Positions 24,008-37,147 of a stretch of 64,000 bases of DNA are shown one piece after another. This DNA comes from Argopecten irradians (Eukaryota > Mollusca > Bivalvia > Pectinida > Pectinidae). Below the pieces are notes generated by a model. It searched no databases. It was not told the origin of the DNA and saw nothing but the letters and a program-made list of their open reading frames with translations. Numbering within the stretch: the first letter of the stretch is position 1; each line of letters opens with the position of its first letter. A program made the translations under genes and the position numbers. The stretch is taken from the NCBI RefSeq assembly GCF_041381155.1, contig NC_091141.1:26618828-26682827 (forward strand), in the 5' to 3' direction.

Positions 24008-26974
24008 CATGATGATTTCAGTTGATTTGTTGATTAGGCTTAGAGTCTTAAGGTCAACTAAGTTAATTCCATGATGGCGTCCTGTTTGTTTCCTGTTTGT
24101 GTCACTGTGTTATGATGGAAACTCTTTGATATTGTATAGTGCTATCACACTGAAGCATATACTACCAAGACACCAAAAAGCACACACCACTACATCATAT
24201 GGATAACGGACAAACCAGTTGTCTTAATCCCTTTATGTCTACTGTTAAGCAGAAGCAGAAATAAAATTCTTTATATTGAATGACTTATGGCATTTCATGG
24301 ACTTTTCCTAATGTAGGTTGACACCATATATCAACATGTTGGGATAATACGGCACTGTTTTTTTTTTTTTGTTTTTTTTTTAAACAACTGATAGTGTCAA
24401 TTTTGTTTTAATAATGTAGAGCGATTAAGTTCAAGATCAAAGGTCAAATGATTTATTAGCTGAAAGCATGACAAACAATGTTGGAAATAAAATAATATTT
24501 TGACTTTCAGAGGAAGTTCTTTGTTCTTCAATATCTGTCCGTTCCCTACCTTATTTACTGGAGTAATTAGTATTATGTTCTTAAATATTTACCCACAACC
24601 TTTCCAACGGGATAAACCAAAGTGTATGATAAGCGTTTTGGAATCAGTTCCACATCTGTTTATTTTCTTTTTCTGGACAGTAACATTACTGCTTTACAAA
24701 ACTACGAAGATTATGGGTTTATATCAATTCGATGTTTAAGCGTCTGTCCCAGTTGATGCAACATCCATGAAAGAGATCGACTATTGATCCAGAAGATTTG
24801 ACCACCAAGTTAACCAGGTCGATATCCAAAAACTTTTTGTGATCTTTGAATCGTTATACAGTTGATAGAAATATTAACGGAGTTGTCTTTCATGTACAAT
24901 TATATGAATGGATTTTCATATTTTCTTTTAACGAACCCCGTTGAACAAAAACTAGACATTCAAATGAGTTATATGAAATTCATATAACATAATTCTGAAA
25001 TATCTTTGGCAGTTTAGAGCGTTGCATATCCTTTCTTTTATTTTTGTTATCATGTTGGAAATAAAACATCAGACTTTCAAACAAACCAGGAAATATTGTT
25101 CATATCTACTATTTATGTTGCATAAACGAAAAGCACAAAAGTTATCGTCGAGTATACCCATGGCGGGATATATATACTAGCCTTTATCAATTTACGAGAT
25201 CTTTCTCTTAATGTCAAATGCAATCTTCAGTATTAGTGTGACTTATTACATTTCCCGCTGTACAAATATTACATCGGGCGATAGAGCGGCGAGCTCCATG
25301 ACAGGGACGCTCAGCGAGATGAGGAATCTGCCTAGTTGAACTGGGAGATATTATGTATGGAGTCTAACAGGAATGATTAGAAGCTTTCGGCGCAATCTCA
25401 GAAATCTAAGACCATAATGACAAAAACCAAATCCATAACTGAGGCACTGAATCAATTTCACCACTTTCATTTCAGCCAAATGGTGTTTATTTATTCCTGA
25501 TTTATGGAAAGCGAAAGCAACATTTCAAAAACAATACCAACAGCTATTTCCAACCTGTTGCATGCACTGCACGTCGAAGGGTGTTAAACAAGATAGCTTC
25601 TGCTAATCTTAAATCACAATAGAAAATTTGATCAATTCTGTCGATCTAATAAATTTTATGCAAATGAATAAGTTTGAATGCTGCTTGCCATTCGCTCCTA
25701 CTATTTTTTATTTTTGTTTGTTTATCGTTTGTTGTTTTTTGTTTTTTTTTATTATTATCTTATATCATTGAAAGTAACTAACACAGGAAAAGTAATAACC
25801 AAAGTACAATTGGCCTTTTTAAGAGCTGGAGTACAGTTGCTGGTGTGTTTTTTAATCATGATTATTTCTTATTTAATTACTTGGTGTTGGTGAAAGTGTT
25901 CGGTCATGATTGGATGATGACAATTAACAATGAAGATCTACAGCGGCCTGTATTAGAGGATTCCGTTGTGTCTGACATAAAGACAGTGATACTAACAACA
26001 ACACACAAACTGATGAACGTGGAGAGTAACCGGAGAGGAATATGTTAAAATATTTATAATCAAAGAAATAATTGTGTGATTTTCTTAATTGACCAGAAAT
26101 GTATATCTGATCACGTGGGTTTATTTGATATATAAGACGGACTATAATATGCACGTGCAGAATGCAATTACTATGGGTCAATACAGTCGAATTGTCTACA
26201 TAGATACTGTAAATACCAACTTATCTACAATGAATGTGAAGCGTGCGCCGTCTGTGTAGCGACCGGAGTCCTGGCACCAGGTCCACGGGGAGGGTCTAGG
26301 ATACACTTTATGTGTCCAAGCGATTCTTAAATTATATTAATAAACCTCTGGTATGTTTTCTATAACGTCTTATTGTATAGTTGGTCAGAATTAGTCATAG
26401 ATATAGAAATATTGTATTATACAGATTCCGGTGACTTCCTTGAAATCTCATGGAAGGGCATCTATTTTCTACAATGTCTGCTTATTTTTTCATAAATTCT
26501 TTATACTGTTAGCCATATGGTATATCAGTAGAGCAATCTAAGTATTTGGCGAGGTCACACTGTAGTGTCTTAAAGTCAACACCAAAAATCAATATTTTTT
26601 CTATAACTTGACTTGACCTCCCTCAAGAATTAACTAAATCTTATTCTAGATTTACGCTAAAGAAATAGTTAACTCCCAAATGGGAGTTATTGATGGACAA
26701 ATGTACCACAATAAAAGAAACTATTGAATTTGTGTAATTTAAGTGAAATTGGTGGTGGATTTCATAATTTGATCAATGATATTAAATTATAAGCCCATTA
26801 CCATCACATGAAAGACGCCTATGTCTAGATACTATAATGAGAAACTTAAGACATTCAATTTTAATAATTTACACGAGTCAAGGTAGCTGGTGAGATGGTT
26901 GGTAAATCAAATTAATGTATGTTGTCCTGCTGGTACAATTGGACCTGCTGTCCCTATTGTGATCGGAAAAGGCG

Positions 26975-27530
26975 ACTAAATCTAATAATATCTTATCGTT
27001 TCTCTTCTTCCTAACACTCGCCACTGTGAGAAAGGCACTAAGTTCTGTACCCTCGCTGAGACAAACCCTGGCCTAATAAAGTGGTATTTAGTATTTCTGT
27101 TCAGCGCGCAGAATAAAGGGAGTGAGACGACTGGTTTGCCCGTTGTCAGTATAATGTGACCGGATGCTTGTTCGGTGTATTCGACGGTATGCTTCATTGT
27201 GAGATAGCACTATAAAAATGACAAGAGTTCCAAGGAGACACAATACGAATATACCACAGCCTCCTAAAACATACAGAAATTCACACACCACAACAAAATG
27301 CTTACTAAACATAAAAACAGTTAAGGAGAAATAAGGGCGGTATCCCGTGTATACGGCGTGCCGCTTGTGTGAAGTGATGACTGCAGTACGATTGTGGTGT
27401 AACTATTTGTATTAGAGGATTTTTTGCCGTTTTATAGTGCTATCTCACTGAATCATGCACCAGAGAATCAGAACAAGCACACCCAAATCGGCCATATTCT
27501 GACAACGGGCAAATCAATCATCCCACTTCC
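26975..27530. repeat. Bivalve-type dispersed repeat, inverted pair
   Basis: One copy reads TTGTGAGATAGCACTATAAA with GTCAGTATAATGTGACCGG. A second, in the other orientation, reads GTTTTATAGTGCTATCTCAC with CATATTCTGACAACGGGCAA. The two copies meet near 27310. Confidence 0.55.
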
Positions 27531-27621
27531 TATTGGTTTCAATAACAGATGGAAACTGGTTTTGTTTTCTGCGAGACATTTTCCAGCATTGAAGAGTCAA
27601 TTTTTTTATTAGGGTAATGGT

Positions 27622-29450
27622 ATGTCTTTATCTAAGACATTATGAACACTTCCTGTTTTTATCAAAGACACTAGAAACACTTAATGTCTTCATTTTAGAC
27701 ATTATGAACACTTCCTGTTTTTATCAAAGACATTGTTAACACTTCTTGTTTTTATCTAAGACATTGTAAACACTTCCTGTCTTCATTTTAGACGTTGTGA
27801 AAACTTCCTGTCTTTATTCAAGACATTTTAAACACCTCCTGTCCTTCCTGTATTTATTTAAGACATTGTAAACACTTTCTGTTTTTATCTAAGACTTTGT
27901 AAACACTTCCTGTCTTTATCTAAGACAATGTAAACACTCCCTGTCGTTTCTGTTTTTATCTAAAACATTGTAAACATTTTCTGTCTTCAGTTTAAACATT
28001 TTAAATACTTCCTGTCGTTATCTAAGACATTGGAAACACTTCCTGTCTTCATTTTAGACATCGTAAAACTTCCTGTCTTTATCTAAGACATTGTAAATAC
28101 TTCCTGTCTTCTTTTTAGACATTGTAAAAACTTCCTGTCTGTATCTTAGGCATTGTAAATACTTCCTGTCTTCAGTTTAGACATTGTAAATACTTCCTGT
28201 CTTTATCTAAGACATTGTAAACACTTCCTGTCTTCATTTTAGACGTTGTTAAAACTTCCTGTCTTTATTTAAGACATTTTAAACACTTCCTGTCCTTCCT
28301 GTATTTATTTACGACATTGTAAACACTTCCTGTCTTTATCTAAGACAATTGTGAACACTTCTTGTCCTTCCTGTTTTTATCAAAGACTTTGTAAACACTT
28401 CCTGTCTTTATCTAAGACATTGTAAACACTTCCTGTATTTATTTACGACATTGTAAACACTTCCTGTCTTTATCTAAGACATTGTAAACACTTCCTGTAT
28501 TTATTTACGACATTGTAAACACTTCCTGTCTTCATTTTAGACGTTGTTAAAACTTCCTGTCTTTATTTAAGACAATTTTAAACACTTCCTGTCCTTCCTG
28601 TATGTATTTACGACATTGTAAACACTTCCTGTCTTTATCTAAGACAATTGTAAACACTTCTTGTCCTTCCTGTTTTTATCAAAGACTTTGTAAACACTTC
28701 CTGTCCTTCCTGTTTTTATCTAAAATATTGTAAACATTTTCTGTCTTTATCTAAGACTTTGTAAACACTTCCTGTCCTTCCTGTTTTTATCTAAAATATT
28801 GTAAACATTTTCTGTCTTTATCTAAGACTTTGTAAACACTTCCTGTCTTTATCTAAGACAATTGTAAACACTTCTTGTCCTTCCTGTTTTTATCAAAGAC
28901 TTTGTAAACACTTCCTGTCTTTATCTAAGACATTGTAAACACTTCCTGTATTTATTTACGACATTGTAAACACTTCCTGTCTTTATCTAAGACAATTGTA
29001 AACACTTCTTGTCCTTCCTGTTTTTATCAAAGACTTTGTAAACACTTCCTGTCTTTATCTAAGACATTGTAAACACTTCCTGTATTTATTTACGACATTG
29101 TAAACACTTCCTGTCTTTATCTAAGACAATTGTAAACACTTCTTGTCCTTCCTGTTTTTATCAAAGACTTTGTAAACACTTCCTGTCTTTATCTAAGACA
29201 TTGTAAACACTTCCTGTATTTATTTACGACATTGTAAACACTTCCTGTCTTTATCTAAGACAATTGTAAACACTTCTTGTCCTTCCTGTTTTTATCAAAG
29301 ACTTTGTAAACACTTCCTGTCTTTATCTAAGACATTGTAAACACTTCCTGTATTTATTTACGACATTGTAAACACTTCCTGTCTTTATCTAAGACATTGT
29401 AAACACTTCCTGTCCTTCCTGTCTTTATCTAAAACATTGTATAAGACTTC
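27622..29450. repeat. 31-bp minisatellite with 134-bp higher-order period
   Basis: The basic unit is TTTATCTAAGACATTG plus TAAACACTTCCTGTC, about 57 copies with variants (ATTTTAGAC, TTTACGAC, ATCAAAGAC). The left half is heterogeneous. From about 28859 to 29395 a four-unit block with an extra CCTTCCTGT repeats at exactly 134 bp; CAATTG starts fall at 28859, 28993, 29127 and 29261. Confidence 0.95.
29352..29357 (-). promoter_or_regulatory. Candidate poly(A) signal supplied by the repeat array
   Basis: TTTATT on the plus strand (AATAAA on the minus strand) lies in the 'GTATTTATTTACGAC' repeat variant, the first one past the small membrane-peptide frame. The same variant recurs several times through the array. 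Confidence 0.25.
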
Positions 29451-29465
29451 CGCGTGTTATGTCTT

Positions 29466-29654
29466 TTAACTTTTTAAGATAAACGCAATACAAAGCGTCA
29501 ACAAAAGTAGTGAAGCGATATAAAATAGGGCTTCGTCAACAAACGTCAACACACTCGGGTCTTTTTCCTGTGTAGGGATCGCCGTTAGTCCAGGGACCAG
29601 CGAACACAAAACTGACGTAATCAGATAAGCCATCAGTGACGTCATATCAACCAT
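29466..29654 (-). CDS. Possible 62-residue single-pass membrane peptide
   Basis: ATG 29654 lies in a strong start context (ACAATGG). The product has a hydrophobic N-terminus (SLMAYLITSVLCSLVPGLTA, possible signal peptide). A short polar ectodomain, IPTQEKDPSVLTFVDE, follows. The last 20 residues are very hydrophobic (ALFYIASLLLLTLCIAFILKS), a likely membrane segment. A strong acceptor, TTTTGCATTTTCAG|, lies 54 nt upstream at 29708/29709, and an in-frame TGA follows it, so the 5' UTR would be spliced. An AATAAA on the minus strand occurs about 110 nt past the stop, inside the adjacent repeat array. I do not recognise the family. It could be a chance frame. Confidence 0.4.
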   Translation of the reverse strand: MVDMTSLMAYLITSVLCSLVPGLTAIPTQEKDPSVLTFVDEALFYIASLLLLTLCIAFILKS

Positions 29655-31480
29655 TGTCTTTGCTGCTTGAAACACGGAGATAATGTCGCTTAGTCGAAAT
29701 CAATAGTCCTGAAAATGCAAAAGGAAAATTTACATTAATTTTACACAGTCTTTATTATCATCATCGCATCTACAGACTATTTTTCCCTTATTTCTATCGC
29801 AGTGGTCTCAGCCATACATATCCTGTCCGATGATCAGCAATGTTCTATTTTTATTGATCCAAAACAGTGAAATTCCCTGTTACTATTTATAACCAAAGTC
29901 AACACATTTAATCATTGCTCTCAGATTAACTTTGCATTTTGTCAAAACCTTTCCTAGAGGTCGCGACAAATTTCGAAACGGAAACAAATCATGATTATGA
30001 TTGTAAACACTAATTTGCATTCATTTTGATTGATACTATGATGAGGATAACCAACAGAACAATGGAATGACGTAATGTTTACACATTTGGTCTAAGTCGA
30101 AATTCTCGCCAAGTTTCATTTTTACCTCATAGGGCTATGCGAAACATTGCCAGGTCGTTCACGGAAAACAGCGCCAAGTAAAACCTAAATAATGACTTAA
30201 TGGGCATCACAAACTTTCATATAAAATGACCAATGCTTACAAATGAACAGATTAGTGGACAACTGCCATAACAATCTTTAAAACGACCAGGAATTACTAG
30301 TAAATATAATCTGCTGATGCTACATTGTAATATGGACGGGATATGTCTGATAGAGATTTGTCAGAAGGCTTTCTATTTTCGATACCTTCTGTGTTCTGTA
30401 GGAATGAATAATAATGGTAAATATACATGGTCTCACATGAATATACATCACAACAATACAGTAAGGTTGAAATATCAGCAAATGTCACAGTAAACTTTTT
30501 GGGCTCTTTGCGATTATTGAAATATGATAAAATTCAAATATAATGAGGTCATGATATACCTGTAATTAATCACCTACCTGTGACAAACAATAAGGGTATA
30601 CTCGCCAATCTTATATCGTGACTATTACTCACACTGTACAATATACAAATGTACATGTACACGTCAGTATGTGTCTATACTAATTCTGGTCTAATACACA
30701 AATACCTTATATAAATACGTCTGTCTGCATGTTCTAGTTTAACTACTATAAGTTGTGTAGCTAGGTACATCACGTAAAGATCTATGACGTGTTAATTTGC
30801 TACTTGTGGTATTTGTATTTACCTATATAAACATTTGTATTACAATTACAATAAGGCTAAAATTAGCTTCGATGTGTTTCCATTGCCCATCATAAAGGGT
30901 TTTGGAAACTTTGAATCTATTGTAACGATTTAACGCCATATGAAATCCCTACTGTTGATTAAATGTAAAAATCGACCATTGCTCGTATAGTTGTATCGAT
31001 TACCAAACGTTAAGGATTTCGAAGGCCGCACCAAACCTACTTATTATTACATGAATTAGATATATCTACGTATTTGACTATAGTCAAAGCCACAGACATA
31101 GCATGTAGCATAGCGCTTATACATCAACTGTGATATGTTTTGTATATATGGTATATATTTCTATATGTCAAATATATTATGACTTGTTTATATGTTTTCT
31201 CTATAGAAAATTTAATTTGTTTTGTGTGTTCTTAAATATCATATATTTGTAGAAATCAATATGAAATGTCTTGTATACATATAAATTAAATTTATATAAG
31301 AAACATAATACGGTTTGTTTATATATTAAAAGTAAATTAGCTTTACACATCTATATTGTAATATTGTGTTTGAGTAACTGTTGTAAGGAGCTCGCGATGA
31401 CTTCAGAGGTTGTTACACTAAGATTATTTTTGGTGCATGTTAATGAAGTTATGAAATGCTGTTTCAACAACTGAAAAAAT

Positions 31481-31855
31481 TATTGACCTTTGTGGAGGTC
31501 CACATGGTGTTATATCGCCCGAGTATACGTAGAGTAAATGATAACCGAAGGCGTGGCCCGAGGTCATTATTTTAACTTCTAAAAAGGTGATATAACACCA
31601 TATGAACCGACACAAAGTTCTTATTAAAAAATACAATATTTAATGCGTATAGTTATTATAAGAAAAGCGTTGGTCAAAGAACGGAACCATGAAGAACGCA
31701 GCGTTTGTGCAATGAAGTTCACAAAGGAATATTGACTCGGTGTTTCTAAAAGTGGAAACACCGAGTCAATTTGCTATTTATTGAACGTCACGTGACCATG
31801 TATTAGCCTATGAAAATAGTTGAAAATCAGAGCATATCTAATATAAATTAATATC
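31481..31855. mobile_element. 350-bp dispersed element, copy 2
   Basis: It is collinear with copy 1: ACATGGTGTTATATCGCCC, GGTGATATAACACCATATGA, GAAGAACGCAGCGTTTGTGC, CACGTGACCATGTATTAGCC, GAGCATATCTAATATAAAT. It contains an extra perfect hairpin at 31731-31770. Confidence 0.65.
31731..31770. repeat. Perfect 16-bp hairpin
   Basis: ATTGACTCGGTGTTTC and GAAACACCGAGTCAAT flank the 8-base loop TAAAAGTG. It is inside the 350-bp element copy 2; copy 1 has only one arm. Confidence 0.85.
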
Positions 31856-32261
31856 ATACAACAAATGTGATGGGCTTGGATGATCTTTATACGAGTGAAT
31901 GTACTAGAATTTGAGAACTTCAAAAGGCACAATGGGTCAAATGTTCTAGGATAAGGTTTAAAAGTTGTGAAATTATTAAATGTAATAACTGTCTATGTTT
32001 TCTGCATTATTATAGGAATATAAGCGTTGTGTAGTGTATGGACAGTCATTTAAATGAGACAACGCAGGATTAAAAAAAAAAACATTTCAAGGAGCTCTAT
32101 GGGTCAAATGTTCATGGTTAAGGTTTGAGCAAAATTTGAAATGCTGACATTAGTTTCTTCATTTGTATTGAGTGTTAATGTTAGTATGAACAACCATTTT
32201 AAGGGAGCAAACTTTGGATTTGGGGAGTTTCAAGAGGACCAATAGACCACCAAATTGTTCT

Positions 32262-32626
32262 TTAAAGATGCTCTACCGCTGACAAATGGTAATTTTTCGC
32301 TATCAAAAACAGGAATAGACGATTTTGTAATTTTCTACAGTTACAAAAGTTACTTACTTTACTCCGTTACCACCATTGAAAAGTTTGAGCTTCTAATTTT
32401 ACTTCAAGTTAAAAATATGAAAAATAATTAATTGCATCCCGAAAAAATTCCGTGGCACTATATCCTATATGGAATTAAGTACTGATTGCACATGCACCAA
32501 AGGCGAAATAAAAAAAAATTAATGTTATTTTTGAGTTAATTAGGCATATACATATACGATTAAACACCAATTATTGTTCAAATGATGAATATCATTTATG
32601 CTCTGTCGGCGGTGGAGCATCTTTAA
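32262..32626. mobile_element. TTAA-flanked MITE, copy 2 (365 bp)
   Basis: It has the same orientation as copy 1 and is nearly collinear with it: TTAA|AGATGCTCTACCGCTGACA at the left and TGTCGGCGGTGGAGCATCT|TTAA at the right. Confidence 0.85.
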
Positions 32627-33715
32627 TAAATAAGCGGCTTTCCAGTATGTAAAAAAACTAAATAGTGAACCTTTTCGTGCCGAATGTTCCCGATTTACTA
32701 AGAGCACAGACAAATTGAGAATTCTGATGCTGACTGCATTTGTATGGAGCAAGGGCAATCTAGAAAAAATCGAGTGATGAAAGTTGGCGATGTAATAAGC
32801 CTTTCAAAAGCTGATAGTAATAATAGAATGATACATGGAGGTGATTTAGAGGTTTTCTTAGCGGATTTATCTATTCTGGGTTTTTTTTTCTAAAATGACG
32901 AAGAAAAGGATGAAAGGCAAGATTGATAAATATCCACGACACCAATAAATGATGGAGGAGGAATGAAAACGAGATGCTATACCCAATTGATCAACATGTG
33001 CCATTGTTGGTGACAGAAATCATTTGTAGCCATCTTTATACCGACATGCATGCTGCCGAGAGGATATATAATAGATCAATCCTGGGTATACTCTACAGGG
33101 GAGCGTATTGTGATGATACATTGTCTACAGAAAATCAACACATTTGGAGTAGGTTTGGTTTTAGCAGCCCTCGGTTATGATAAGGGCGCAGCCCTTTGTG
33201 CTCAAAGGGCACGAAGTGCAAAGCACTTCTAAGGTAACACCTGCATGAAAATATAAGTAAAAGAACTATTTTCAAAATCCAATCCTACGAGTACATACTG
33301 ACAGCTTCAGTTTGCGGCTGCCATTTTTTACCCTATGTTTCGCGTGAATGTGATGCTTTAAAGTAAGCAATTCAACCGACGAACGTCATCCGGCAGAAGC
33401 TCAGTGCTACCGTCCTTTATTTGCAAGCTTTCAAAGGATTTGGACCCCTTCCAATATAATCAGCTGACCAAAAACGGAATACTTGTTACGGAAATAAAAT
33501 TTCTTTCTTCTCAAATAGGGATTTGGGACAAGGATAAAGTGTAATTCTGTTCCGTTATTTCCATAAATTATACTTTTTACCATTGTGTAGTTTATGATTA
33601 CTGAAACAACTGGCTGTGCCCTTTAAGACTTTGCCTTCAGTCATATTATATTAAATAAACTTACTCTAAAGATGTTGTGATTTCTAATTTAAAATCGATT
33701 TCCCGGCTGTGAGTT

Positions 33716-35332
33716 GGCCCGGTAAACATTTTGTATTTTGTGGAGGAGAAGAACAAATCGCCCGACAAACCTTTGGTATTTTGTGGAGGAGAAGAAGAAA
33801 TCGCCCGGTAAACCTTTGGTATTTTGTGGAGGAGAAGAAGAAATCGCCCGGCAAATCTTTACTATTTTGTTGAGGAGTAGAAGAAATCGCCCGGCAAATC
33901 TTTACTATTTTGTTGAGGAGTAGAAGAAATCGCCCGGCAAATCTTTACTATTTTGTTGAGGAGTAGAAGAAATCGCCCGGCAAATCTTTACTATTTTGTT
34001 GAGGAGTAGAAGAAATCGCCCGGCAAATCTTTACTATTTTGTGGAGGAGAAGAAGAAATCGCCCGGCAAATCTTTGGTATTTTGTGGAGGAGAAGAAGAA
34101 ATCGCCCGGTAAACCTTTGGTATTTTGTGGAGGAGAAGAAGAAATCGCCCGACAAACCTTTGGTATTTTGTGGAGGAGAAGAAGAAATCGCCCGACAAAC
34201 CTTTGGTATTTTGTGGAGGAGAAGAAGAAATCGCCCGGCAAACCTTTGGTATTTTGTGGAGGACTAGAAGAAATCGCCCGGTAAACCTTTGGTATTTTGT
34301 GGAGGAGAAGAAGAAATCGCCCGACAAACCTTTGGTATTTTGTGGAGGAGGAGAAGAAGAAATCGCCCGAACCAAACCTTTTATATTTTGTTGAGGAGTA
34401 GAAGAAATCGCCCGGCAAATCTTTACTATTTTGTTGAGGAGAGAAGAAATCGCCCGGCAAATCTTTTATTTTGTGGAGGAGAAGAAGAAATCGCCCGGCA
34501 AATCTTTGGTATTTTGTGGAGGAGAAGAAGAAACGCCCGGCAAACCTTTGGTATTTTGTGGAGGAGAAGAAGAAATCGCCCGGTAAACCTTTGGTATTTT
34601 GTGGAGGACTAGAAGAAATCGCCCGGCAAATCTTTGGTATTTTGTGGAGGACTAGAAGAAATCGCCCGGCAAACCTTTGGTATTTTGTGGAGGAGAAGAA
34701 GAAATCGCCCGGTAAACCTTTGGTATTTTGTGGAGGAGAAGAAGAAATCGCCCGACAAACCTTTGGTATTTTGTGGAGGAGAAGAAGAAATCGCCCGACA
34801 AACCTTTGGTATTTTGTGGAGGAGAAGAAGAAATCGCCCGACAAACCTTTGGTATTTTGTGGAGGAGAAGAAGAAATCGCCCGACAAACCTTTGGTATTT
34901 TGTTGAGGAGTAGAAGAAATCGCCCGGCAAATCTTTACTATTTTGTTGAGGAGTAGAAGAAATCGCCCGGCAAATCTTTACTATTTTGTTGAGGAGTAGA
35001 AGAAATCGCCCGGCAAACCTTTTGTATTTTGTGGAGGAGAAGAAGAAATCGCCCGGTAAACCTTTGGTATTTTGTGGAGGAGAAGAAGAAATCGCCCGGC
35101 AAACCTTTGGTATTTTGTGGAGGAGAAGAAGAAATCGCCCGACAAACCTTTGGTATTTTGTGGAGGACTAGAAAGAAATCACCGGCAAATCTTTACTATT
35201 TTGTTGAGGAGTAGAAGAAATCGCCCGGCAAATCTTTACTATTTTGTTGAGGAGTAGAAGAAATCGCCCGGCAAACCTTTTGTATTTTGTGGATGATTAG
35301 AAGAAATCGCCCGACAGACCTTTTGTATTTTG
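33716..35332. repeat. 43-bp minisatellite, about 37 copies of two subtypes
   Basis: The common core is GAAGAAATCGCCCGGCAAA. Subtype A has GGTATTTTGTGGAGGAGAAG and subtype B has ACTATTTTGTTGAGGAGTAG. B units cluster at about 33865-34035, 34380-34450, 34900-35010 and 35190-35275. A 43-bp unit rotates the reading frame, so long frames on both strands have a 43-residue period. These are not genes. Confidence 0.97.
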
Positions 35333-37147
35333 CGCCCACAAACTACATGCAATATTGTTAAAGTAGTGTTTGGTCATATTGACTACATATAGCTTTTAAG
35401 TCAATGGTACATAACGTAATGACAAACCATTAGCAAATGCAATTGAAACATGGAACAATTTTGAATTTTTTAATATAAAGCTCGAAGCAGGGAACCTACT
35501 TAGTAGTGTCTCAAACACCAATGAAAATGAAAGCATCACTTAAATACATACTAATTTACAGAACCGGTATAGTGTTTTCAGATAATAATGCAGTGAGAAA
35601 AAATACCTTAATGAAAGTCTAAGCTTGAATGTCGTTGGATGATACTGAATTTAAAGGATTGACTTAAATAATTTTTCATTTGTTGAGAGTATACCAAATA
35701 CAATTCGAGTGTATTCGTAGGGTAAAACAATATGCTGAACTTAATCAAATTAGTTGTTTAGCTGACTATAATAAAAGATTTTTTTTAATTATAATCATGC
35801 ATAACTGTATAAATTAAAATCCATTTCATTATTATATTTCAGATATGGATATATAACATTTTGGCATATTATTGTCTGCGTCCATTATTCTATCTTTATA
35901 CATTTATCATTATTATATTGCAAACTATTGATTTGAATAAATCTTTTTGTTAAGGGGAACTTCATGAGAATCAATCGCAGAGAAAGTGCAAACGATAAGT
36001 AATATTGTTAAAAAAACCTACCTTAATTAAAGAGAGAATTATATTATATAGAAAAAACAATGATCCAGCGACTATTTAAACCGTTCGTAACCTTGACAAA
36101 CTTGATACAGAAAAACGTGCTCTAGGGAAAGAAACATCCATATATAATGTTATATTGTAAAGAAAGAACATGTCTAAGTGTGAACAGAGTTTCTAGTGTG
36201 ATTGAGGATTTGATGTAAAGAAAGAATTTTGTCCTGATTAACGGTATAAAGTATCGGAACAAAATGTAAGCAATCTTAATAGTAGAGTGAAGCTCGCACC
36301 CCAGAACGACAATGTGCATTTGAAAATGTACATTACGTGCAAGTGTTAAAAGCCACTCAGTACAATCTGGTTTGGTAATTATACATAGTCTCACTCGCCA
36401 TATAAACGATATACCGTTTCTATAGGTTATGTACTAGGGTTCGATAACATGCAAATCACGTGCTGTGAGACATGGCGCACGTGATTTTTCTTAACCAAAT
36501 TTACAAGATTTACATGTGATGTCGAACGAAGTAGAGCACAGCTGGATTGATGGCTCTGAACGACTGATTTGATGAACTTGCGGAAAGGAAAGAGCAATTT
36601 ACGTCAACCAAATACAATATGGTAATACCCAGGGATATAGATCAAAAGAAGTAAAAGTATACTGTATGGTGTGTAACACGTGAATAGTGGAAAGCACACC
36701 CATCGCGAAAAAAAAATCTACCCCACATAGAATTATCTGGAAAGAAAAAAAACACTTTTCGCGTGGTTCTTCAAACAATTGTTCGTACAGTTGGAAAAGT
36801 CGATAACTTTCCTTTCAAAAGCAATTTTACACATACTGTATATACATAGTACCATTTAACGATAGCACGTCCACTTCAACAAAACTGATTTAAAATCGTC
36901 CCAAGGCGGGTTTTGGAAACATGGATTGAGGTCAGGGATTGATAAAGGTAGCGGACGGGACAGAAATATAGGAAATTATTGTGTAATATGCAAGTTAAAA
37001 AAAGATAAATACCATTTCATTTTGAAATGTCGCTTGTCTGAAGCGATTAACCCGGATTACTACTACCACGGGTATACTAGCATGTTATTGAACTTTTGAT
37101 AACAAGAAACTAACAAAGATATATAAAATATAATATTTCCACACTCG

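Larger units (their letters stand above)
21986..27600. other. Intergenic, repeats only
   Basis: Apart from the 22.9-kb hairpin element, the 52-bp duplication and the dispersed repeats, this is AT-rich DNA with poly-T runs (24357-24380, 25740). No coding frame has splice or domain support. Confidence 0.4.

Noticed and set aside
27622..29450. CRISPR-like regular repeat array
   Set aside because: The units are contiguous near-identical copies with no unique spacers, in a eukaryotic context. It is a minisatellite.
33948..34956. Long frames on both strands (up to 298 codons) with F-F-S-S-T-K or W-R-R-R-R-N repeats
   Set aside because: They are translations of the 43-bp minisatellite in rotating frames; overlapping frames on both strands argue against coding.
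36122..36394. 90-codon minus-strand frame at 36.1 kb
   Set aside because: Composition is that of translated AT-rich DNA, with no motif or splice support.
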